Assembly (NCBI RefSeq): GCF_900106675.1
Contig: NZ_FNOB01000013.1
Coordinates: forward strand, 62,001 to 126,000
Direction: 5' to 3'
DNA from: Allgaiera indica
GTDB lineage: Bacteria; Pseudomonadota; Alphaproteobacteria; Rhodobacterales; Rhodobacteraceae
Length of the DNA: 64,000 bases
Part shown: one piece after another, positions 58,932-64,000 of the stretch
Position numbering within the stretch: position 1 is the first letter of the stretch
Layout: each line of letters starts with the position of its first letter
The notes under the pieces: generated by a model
What the model was told of the DNA's origin: nothing
Seen by the model: the letters and a program-made list of their open reading frames with translations, nothing else
The model's database searches: none
Position numbers and translations under genes: made by a program

Positions 58932-59303
58932 ATGTCGTCGCGCCGGATGCCACACTTCTTGGTATGGATTGCTGTCTCAGTTTTGGAGTGTAGCACGGCC
59001 TTCGCTCAGTCAGCCGTCCCGCTGCCGTTACCCGAGGGTGTTCCTGCCAACTGTCAGTCCCCAATGGCTCTGTATCAAATGATGCATGACATTCAGTTGA
59101 CGGTCGGCAACCGGATCGGACTTCAGCTGGTTGATCTGCGCAATCCGAAGACGATCAGGATTGATGGCTCCAAGGGGTTCTGGGAATGCCAAGTCGTCAC
59201 AGTTTGGTCGGCTGGCCCAAAGGTCCTTGGAGATTTCAAGGTCTATCGGAACGCCATCGGAAAAGAGGTCTATTCGTGGGATGGCCTGCGAGCCGTGCCA
59301 TGA
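58932..59303 (+). CDS. Secreted protein of unknown function
   Basis: The 123-residue protein has a signal peptide (PHFLVWIAVSVLECSTAFAQ), then a domain with two further cysteines (VPANCQSP and GFWECQVVTVW). No family is recognised. It is the only plus-strand gene in the element and lies nearest the tRNA. It might be a cargo gene. A possible terminator hairpin is at 59426. Confidence 0.6.
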   Translation: MSSRRMPHFLVWIAVSVLECSTAFAQSAVPLPLPEGVPANCQSPMALYQMMHDIQLTVGNRIGLQLVDLRNPKTIRIDGSKGFWECQVVTVWSAGPKVLGDFKVYRNAIGKEVYSWDGLRAVP

Positions 59304-59425
59304 TGAGGAGCCAATGCAAGACGCTGCCAGCGAAGACGAGAGCTTAGGGGTAATCTTAGGGTCCGCCACTAACAGCCCATACCGCGCGCCTGCGCCTGCG
59401 CGCTGCCGGTGTGCAAAAACCCGGC

Positions 59426-59442
59426 GGGGCCAGGCCCCTTTT
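59426..59442. terminator. Possible terminator hairpin
   Basis: GGGGC (59426-59430) pairs with GCCCC (59434-59438) around CAG, followed by TTTT. The reverse side has its own T-run at 59416-59420, so it could act in both directions between converging genes. The stem is short. Confidence 0.4.
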
Positions 59443-59570
59443 ATAGACGGGAACGTGCCCAAGTGCCGGATGGGAAGGTCTATTCGCATCTACCTTAGAG
59501 ACGGCCTGAGCGCGTTCCGTTCGCTACAAGGTCGCGTGCGCTATGCGTGTTTGATTTCCTTTGATTTTTT

Positions 59571-60065
59571 TCAAGCACCTTGCCGTGCTGCCCGCCACTT
59601 TGCCCAGCGCCGCCGCTGCGCTTCACGGATGCGTTCTCGGCCTTCAGGCGTCTTAGCCCCGGTGGACATGCCCCCGTGAAACTTGCAGCGCCTCTTGCCC
59701 GGCTCGGATTTGCACCGGCAGGGCGCGCCCTTCCTCGTCTTGGCCCCACAGATGACGCGCCGCATTGCCAAGCGCCGGGCCTCTGCCTCGGCCCATCTGA
59801 TCCGTGCGGCTTCCAGCGCCCGTTTTTCGGCCTCCAGGAGGCTAACAGCCCATGCCCCCGCGCGCGCATTGATCCGGACTTTATACGGCACGGCCTCGGC
59901 CCCCAGTACCGCCCTAATTCGGCCAATGGCCCAGCCGCGAAGGTCGATCAGGTCACGGGCCTCGTGATATTGGACAGCGTGCCGTCCGATCCCGGCGCGC
60001 TGGGCAAGCTCGATCTGCGTCAATCCTGCCGCCTTGCGCGCGGCCCGTAGCTCGGCCCCGGTCAT
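59571..60065 (-). CDS. HTH protein with C-terminal HGG zinc-like motif
   Basis: The 164-residue protein has an N-terminal XRE-type helix-turn-helix (LRAARKAAGLTQIELAQRAG, IGRHAVQYHE) and a C-terminal CGAKTRKGAPCRCKSEPGK / CKFHGGMSTGAKTPEGRERI region with cysteines and histidine, as in the HGG-x-STG proteins of phages and islands. It may bind DNA as a repressor. Its ATG overlaps the stop of the gene before (ATGA). Confidence 0.72.
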   Translation of the reverse strand: MTGAELRAARKAAGLTQIELAQRAGIGRHAVQYHEARDLIDLRGWAIGRIRAVLGAEAVPYKVRINARAGAWAVSLLEAEKRALEAARIRWAEAEARRLAMRRVICGAKTRKGAPCRCKSEPGKRRCKFHGGMSTGAKTPEGRERIREAQRRRWAKWRAARQGA

Positions 60066-60424
60066 GCCATGCCCCCTTCACAATGCGGGCAGCCGCCGGG
60101 AAGCACCCACACCCGGCAAGCCCCGCAGAACATGCGCCCATCCGGGCCGCTTCGCTCCCACTCTGACAACCTGCGCCATTCGTCCAGCGAAACCACTCGC
60201 CCCGTCCAGGTGCACGGGCTGCCGGTGACAGAGACACCACGCGGAAGGCTCGCAGGGGTTGCGGCACTCGCGACATTCGCGACATGGGGACCGGCCTCTG
60301 CCGCTTTCCTTGCAGGTTTCCGCGCAGGAAGGGTTGCGACACCCGCGACATTTGCGACGCGGGCGGGCCGGGTCGGCTGCCCGCTCTCGATTTCCGTCAG
60401 GGCTGTTTGCACGTCAAACCACAT
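60062..60424 (-). CDS. Repeat-rich protein with C-terminal zinc ribbon
   Basis: The 120-residue protein has near-repeats RVANVAGVATLP and HVANVASAATPA, encoded by imperfect GCGACATTCGCGACAT-like DNA repeats, and a C-terminal FCGACRVW...GGCPHCEGG that could bind zinc through four cysteines. It overlaps the DUF3987 gene by 11 bases and the HTH gene by 4. The function is unknown. Confidence 0.7.
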   Translation of the reverse strand: MWFDVQTALTEIESGQPTRPARVANVAGVATLPARKPARKAAEAGPHVANVASAATPASLPRGVSVTGSPCTWTGRVVSLDEWRRLSEWERSGPDGRMFCGACRVWVLPGGCPHCEGGMA

Positions 60425-61910
60425 CGCCGCCTCCCTTCACGATGCGCCACGCCTCCGCTCTGGCCGCGCCACGCACCACGGTTCCCGTGTCAAGCGGCGC
60501 AAGCCATCCGTGCCGCGCCAGAACGCCCAGCGCGGCCCGTGCCTTGGGGCTTTCGCGAAGCGGATTCGGGCCAAGCCGCACAACATCGCGCACCATGATT
60601 TCGCGATGCGGCCAGCTTCCCAGCAGCCATTTCCGCAGAGCCTCAGCGCGGTCGATTTCCTGACTGACGCCTGACGCATCCGCCAGCCGCACGGCCTCGG
60701 AAAGGTAGAATTGCGCAAGCGCGATTCCGTTCCCCATGTCCTGCGGCGTGACAGCGGTGATTTGCAGGTCGCGCCAGAGCGCCAACACCCCCGCGATCCG
60801 CGCCGCCTGTTCCGCCGCCTTGGACGCATAGCCAGTGACATGCGCGAGGTCTCCGTCAGGGGCCTGCGCCGCCTCGATAGCATCCGCGAAACGGATCAGA
60901 AGCGCGTGGGCCTCAGGCGTCAGCGGCAGGATGCGGGGCGACAGTTCGCGGGCTTCTTCGTCCATCGGCAGAGGGGTGTCGAGAATGGCCCGCAGCCGGT
61001 TCCCGAAGCAGCTCAGAGCGTCACCGTAGCCTCGGGCATTCGCGTGAAGGCGCGTCCCGATGGTGCTGGGCGGTTCGCAGATCAGGAAGCGCGGCAGAAA
61101 GCCTGTGTCCGCCGCCATGGGGTCGGCCATGAACGCGCGTGCAACAGAGGGCTGCGCCATCAGATGCACGGCCAGCCGCCGCCCGTAGAGTGTTGCGTGC
61201 CCATCGCCTGCCCGCGTGCGGCGGATCGGATTGCCCTGCCACAGGTCATTCAGCGCGGCCAGCGTCTTTTGCCGATTGTCGCTGTTCATGGCGTGCCCCC
61301 CGAGAAACTGGCCGCCCTCATCGCTGAAAATGCCCAAGCTGGGTTGCCCGGTCGCGAAAAGGCGGGTCAGCCCCTCGAAAGTCGGTTCCGTTACCGTGCG
61401 GTCAGCGCTCGGCGGCGCGGCAGGTTCCGGGCCAAGCGCATCCAGATCCGCTTGCGCCGCGACCTTGCGTTCGCCCTTGCCCTTCTTCGCCTCCCCGAGA
61501 ATGCGGTCGCGCTCCCCTTTCCAGAGCGCTTGCGCGTTCTGCCAGCGCGTCACCGCCTCGCGTTGGTCGCGGGCCTGTTCCTTCTCGAATTCGTTCAAGG
61601 CGGCCATGAGCGGCCCGTCGCAACTTGATTTTCGCTCACCGCTACGCGCGATGGTCAGGGCGTAAAGCGACACCGGACGCGGGCCGCCCAGCGTCTCCAC
61701 GTTCGCGAAGCCCTGCACCGCCAGAGAGACCACCGCCAGCGCCGACGCGGCAGGAATGGCAACGGGAGCCTGCGCCATGCCCTGCACCGCCTCCACGGCG
61801 GCGCGCAGCGGCCCCAGATGGGCGACGGGATAGGCTTCGCCGGGTGCAATCTCGCGCACCAGCGGTTGCGGACCTTCGGGCGCAAACGGGATCGGTTCGG
61901 GAGCATTCAT
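60414..61910 (-). CDS. DUF3987 domain protein (helicase/primase-associated)
   Basis: The 498-residue protein has a P-loop-like ARSGERKSSCDG, then ATGQPSLGIFSDEGGQFLGGH, RLAVHLMAQPSVARAFM and GFLPRFLICEP, the DUF3987/YfjI pattern seen beside primases in phages and islands. The start at 61910 gives MNAPEPIPFAPEG and the ATGA overlap with the primase-like gene; the longer frame lies inside that gene. Role: probably element replication (inference). Confidence 0.85.
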   Translation of the reverse strand: MNAPEPIPFAPEGPQPLVREIAPGEAYPVAHLGPLRAAVEAVQGMAQAPVAIPAASALAVVSLAVQGFANVETLGGPRPVSLYALTIARSGERKSSCDGPLMAALNEFEKEQARDQREAVTRWQNAQALWKGERDRILGEAKKGKGERKVAAQADLDALGPEPAAPPSADRTVTEPTFEGLTRLFATGQPSLGIFSDEGGQFLGGHAMNSDNRQKTLAALNDLWQGNPIRRTRAGDGHATLYGRRLAVHLMAQPSVARAFMADPMAADTGFLPRFLICEPPSTIGTRLHANARGYGDALSCFGNRLRAILDTPLPMDEEARELSPRILPLTPEAHALLIRFADAIEAAQAPDGDLAHVTGYASKAAEQAARIAGVLALWRDLQITAVTPQDMGNGIALAQFYLSEAVRLADASGVSQEIDRAEALRKWLLGSWPHREIMVRDVVRLGPNPLRESPKARAALGVLARHGWLAPLDTGTVVRGAARAEAWRIVKGGGDVV

Positions 61911-62791
61911 GCGCGTTCCCCTTTCATGGTCAGAATGTCGTTCCAGTCGCGCCCGTCGGGGGCGGGCAGCAGCGACACGCACCAGCCCAGCGCGTGCGCC
62001 CGCTCCGCCAGGGCCTGTGCGGCGGCCCGGCCCGGTTCGTCGCCGTCCGGGGCAATGGTCAGGCGCCCCGCCTCGCGCGGCAGGCGAAGGCCACGAATGC
62101 CGCTAGTGCTCAGCGCCGCCCAGATGGTCGCTGGGCCGCGCAGCAGCCCGCAGGACAGCGACAGGGCAGTTTCTATGCCCTCGGCCACCACAAGCGGCCC
62201 TTGCCCGTCAGCAAGGCACACAGCGCCGCCAGCGACGGCCCCCAGCATTGCCTTTGCGGGGGCAACCTCAGCCTTGCCACTGCCATCGGGTCGAAGGTAG
62301 GTGCGATGCACCGCGAAACGGTCGGCCCCGTCGATCCGCGCCACCATTGCGGGCAAGCGTTGGGCGGTCGCGCCGTGCCAGCATTCGGGATGGAACCGCA
62401 GGCTATCCGGCAGGGGGCAGGTGATGCCGCGCCCGCGCAGGTAGCGTTCGGCGGGGCTGCCCTCGATCGGTCGAGCTTCACCCCACAGCGCGCTTGCCAT
62501 CATCGCCTTGCGGGTCGCCTCAGCCTCCGCAGCACCTTCGCGCCGCGCAATCTCGGCGGGGTCCGGGGCGCGATAGTCGCCAGCGGTGACGCCTGCCGCC
62601 GCCAGAATGTCCGCGAAGGTGCAGGCGGATTTCTTGCAATGCGCCAGAAGCCGCCCGCCCGCGCCATCCGCAAGCGTCAGGCCAGCTTGCCCCTTGCGGC
62701 CCTCGGGCTGGCACATCGGGCACGGCGCGGTGCCGTAGCGGCCATGCCAGTGACCACCCAGCGTTTTAGTAATGGTGCGTGCATCCATCAT
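61907..62791 (-). CDS. Zinc-finger/Toprim primase-like protein
   Basis: The 294-residue protein has an N-terminal CHC2-like zinc finger (CPMCQPEG...HCKKSACTFADIL) and a C-terminal Toprim domain (PLVVAEGIETALSLSCG with the glutamate, IAPDGDEPGRAAAQ with DxD). It resembles P4-type and phage primases without the helicase part. The start at 62791 (MMDARTITK) forms TGATG with the small ORF before it; the longer in-frame reading is unlikely. Confidence 0.87.
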   Translation of the reverse strand: MMDARTITKTLGGHWHGRYGTAPCPMCQPEGRKGQAGLTLADGAGGRLLAHCKKSACTFADILAAAGVTAGDYRAPDPAEIARREGAAEAEATRKAMMASALWGEARPIEGSPAERYLRGRGITCPLPDSLRFHPECWHGATAQRLPAMVARIDGADRFAVHRTYLRPDGSGKAEVAPAKAMLGAVAGGAVCLADGQGPLVVAEGIETALSLSCGLLRGPATIWAALSTSGIRGLRLPREAGRLTIAPDGDEPGRAAAQALAERAHALGWCVSLLPAPDGRDWNDILTMKGERA

Positions 62792-62886
62792 CAGCACACC
62801 CCCCAGATCAATGCGGCCAGCGCCAGCGCCTGAGGTTCGGTCAGCCCATGACAGCGGCGCAGGTAGAGGATTCGCAGCCGGTTCAT
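62791..62886 (-). CDS. Hidden 31-residue ORF coupled to the primase gene
   Basis: Read from 62886: MNRLRILYLRRCHGLTEPQA, then LALAALIWGVC. It starts in an ATGA with the winged-helix gene and ends TGATG with the primase-like gene, so all three are coupled. Similar short basic peptides with the HGLTEPQA-type segment occur beside phage primases to my knowledge; the function is unknown. It is too short for ordinary gene callers. Confidence 0.7.
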   Translation of the reverse strand: MNRLRILYLRRCHGLTEPQALALAALIWGVC

Positions 62887-63281
62887 TCCGCGCCCCCTTC
62901 CTGCACCTTGGAGCGCAGCACGTAGCGCGCATGGTGGCCCGCGAAGTCGCCGCCGTGCGGTTCGGTGATGGTCTCGATTTCCACCCCGAGTTCACGCAGC
63001 GAATGCACATAGGCGCTCCATCGGGGCGCGGGGTCGGTGATGGGGGTGCAGCCCTTCGGCCCTGAGGCCCGCAACCGGTCGAGCGTCCAGCGGATGCGGC
63101 CCGAAACGGAAACACGGAAGGGGTCGCCCGCGCTGGGCGTGACGATATAGCGAACGCCCGCGCAATGGCGTTTCGCATTCTTCGGTGCTATCTTTGGATT
63201 GCCCGCCGCAGTTGCAGAGCGGTTATCCAGCCCCGGTGCGCGTGCAGGCGCAACCGGGGTTTTCTCTTGCCCGCTCACCAT
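62883..63281 (-). CDS. Winged-helix-like protein of the integrated element
   Basis: The 132-residue protein has a basic N-terminus and a C-terminal domain RIRWTLDRLRASGPKGCTPI, APRWSAYVHSLRELGVEIET, HHARYVLRSKVQ, matching the winged-helix proteins common in prophages and islands. It probably binds DNA. It follows the AlpA gene by one base and overlaps the small ORF by 4. Confidence 0.72.
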   Translation of the reverse strand: MVSGQEKTPVAPARAPGLDNRSATAAGNPKIAPKNAKRHCAGVRYIVTPSAGDPFRVSVSGRIRWTLDRLRASGPKGCTPITDPAPRWSAYVHSLRELGVEIETITEPHGGDFAGHHARYVLRSKVQEGGAE

Positions 63282-63282
63282 A

Positions 63283-63468
63283 TCAGGCCACCCGCGTTTC
63301 GCGGCTTTCTAGCCAAGCGGCAATGTCACTCTCACGCCAAGCGACAATGCGCGCGCCAAGCGTGACGGGATGCGGGAATTCGCCGCGCTTCATCCATTCG
63401 TAAATGGTAGAGCGGGAAAGCCCCGTGCGGGCTTCTACAGCGGGACGGCGCAGAAGGGTTTCGGCCAT
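63283..63468 (-). CDS. AlpA-family regulator/excisionase-like protein
   Basis: The 61-residue protein MAETLLRRPAVEARTGLSRS...IYEWMKRGEFPHPVTLG...AWRESDIAAWLESR is a MerR-like winged helix of the AlpA family, which acts as an activator or excisionase in P4-like elements. The start at 63468 is preferred to the longer frame. Two palindromes stand upstream at 63566-63609. Confidence 0.88.
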   Translation of the reverse strand: MAETLLRRPAVEARTGLSRSTIYEWMKRGEFPHPVTLGARIVAWRESDIAAWLESRETRVA

Positions 63469-63565
63469 TTGTTCCGGTCCTTTCCAGACAGGCACGGCGA
63501 GATTGCCGTGGATCATGCTGGAAAAGGTGGCGCAACCTTCCGTGGTAGAAAATGGTTAACGTGAA

Positions 63566-63609
63566 CCGCCTAGGCGGATTTAAATTCACGCTAAACCGCT
63601 TAAGCGGTT
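63566..63609. promoter_or_regulatory. Two palindromic operators CCGCYTARGCGG
   Basis: CCGCCTAGGCGG (63566-63577) and AACCGCTTAAGCGGTT (63594-63609) are perfect palindromes with a common core, and their centres lie 30 bases apart, close to three helical turns. They sit between the AlpA gene and the next gene upstream, so they look like paired binding sites for one dimeric repressor controlling the element. Confidence 0.7.
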
Positions 63610-63620
63610 ACCCATCTCAG

Positions 63621-64000
63621 CTAAGGTCGCTCAGGCTGTTTGGCTGCAAACAACCTGTAATAACGGGCCTTGAGTTCGCCCCCCGCTTCACCGCGTCGGA
63701 TTTCTCCAAGATATTCGCTTATCTGCCGTTTTCCCTGTTGCCATAGCTTGGGCTGCGCGACAGCGCAGTCTTCACCGGCCATTTTTGCAACGGCTTCAGG
63801 GTCAAACCTTGCTGCAATGGGGTTGCTCTCAACAATTTCCGTCATCCTGTCCAGCAGGGCGTTTATGCGCTTCATGCGAGATTCTTTGGACTTCTCTCCA
63901 CTTCGAGTAGTCGCTTTTCTACGCCGTTCAACGGAGCTAGTTGCCTCCGCCTCCACACCATCAACAAGCATCTCCAGGTCCCGCAACAAGTAACCAGCGG
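63621..64000 (-). CDS. Unknown protein of the integrated element (5' end beyond window)
   Basis: The frame is open to the window edge, reading leftward through RDLEMLVDGVEAEATSSVER, RMKRINALLDRMTEIVESN and QISEYLGEIRRGEAGGELKA to the stop at 63621. It is helical and charged; no domain is recognised. A TTG near 63989 or ATG at 63971 could start it, but it may extend past base 64000. Confidence 0.6.
   Translation of the reverse strand, partial: AGYLLRDLEMLVDGVEAEATSSVERRRKATTRSGEKSKESRMKRINALLDRMTEIVESNPIAARFDPEAVAKMAGEDCAVAQPKLWQQGKRQISEYLGEIRRGEAGGELKARYYRLFAAKQPERP

Larger units (their letters stand above)
58733..64000. mobile_element. Integrated satellite-like genetic element (partial, integrase not in window)
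   Basis: It begins at the tRNA-Ser 3' end. It holds AlpA-like, winged-helix, primase-like, DUF3987, zinc-ribbon and HTH genes in one minus-strand run of overlapping genes, plus a secreted protein near the tRNA. No capsid, tail, terminase or conjugation gene is seen. An integrase and second attachment site would be to the right of base 64000. Satellite, prophage remnant or island cannot be separated yet. Confidence 0.65.

Noticed and set aside
58733-64000. Integrase gene for the element
   Set aside because: No tyrosine or serine recombinase motifs were found in either strand; it probably lies beyond base 64000.

Overview
The window looks like the chromosome of a GC-rich alphaproteobacterium of the Rhodobacteraceae (Rhodobacter/Paracoccus/Rhodovulum-like). 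This rests on gene content: a dusB-ntrB-ntrC-ntrY-ntrX operon whose NtrC and NtrX both lack the sigma-54 contact loop, a fused ispDF, a class I lysyl-tRNA synthetase, a tkt/zapA/gap neighbourhood, and short dispersed AT-rich motifs between genes. All names come from reading the translations; no database was searched.

Layout. 1-7780 (minus): start of trkA, then the nitrogen two-component operon dusB-ntrB-ntrC-ntrY-ntrX. 7978-10108 (plus): ispDF, pgpA and a CinA/PncC amidase, overlapping end to start. 10259-13538 (minus): a compact four-gene operon of metallophosphoesterase, GT21 glycosyltransferase, DedA membrane protein and GT2 glycosyltransferase, probably building and moving a glycolipid. 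14048-22229: argE, ssb, queA, a large AsmA-like envelope protein, a Bcp peroxiredoxin and a DUF455 ferritin-like protein. 22504-24397: an M23 peptidase overlapping a bactofilin. 24560-28330: a glucosylglycerate operon with a GH13_18 phosphorylase, a HAD phosphatase and glucosyl-3-phosphoglycerate synthase. 28595-36695: zapA and a coiled-coil partner, tkt, a DUF808 protein, a 47-residue membrane peptide, gap, a DsbA-like protein, coaD and a CBS protein. 36930-43119: a LysR regulator divergent from a valine-catabolism cluster (mmsA, a small unknown gene, acyl-CoA dehydrogenase, 3-hydroxyisobutyryl-CoA hydrolase, mmsB). 43505-49370: two RcnB-like secreted proteins in tandem, a TSUP transporter, lysS, a TerB-like protein and trkH. 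49422-50207 is a visibly AT-richer lone DUF3800 gene. 50271-55975: ettA, nadD, a DacB-type carboxypeptidase, a cold-shock gene and dusA.

From about 56000 the window turns accessory. A decayed IS5-family element (56385-57344) abuts an IS110-family transposase that has lost its N-terminus. A tRNA-Ser(CGA) follows, and beyond its 3' end to the window edge lies what looks like an integrated, satellite-like element. That element is read mostly right to left: an unknown gene, two palindromic operators, an AlpA-like regulator, a winged-helix protein, a hidden 31-residue ORF, a Toprim/zinc-finger primase-like protein, a DUF3987 protein, a zinc-ribbon protein and an HTH protein. These genes overlap by a few bases. 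The integrase and the far attachment site are not in the window.
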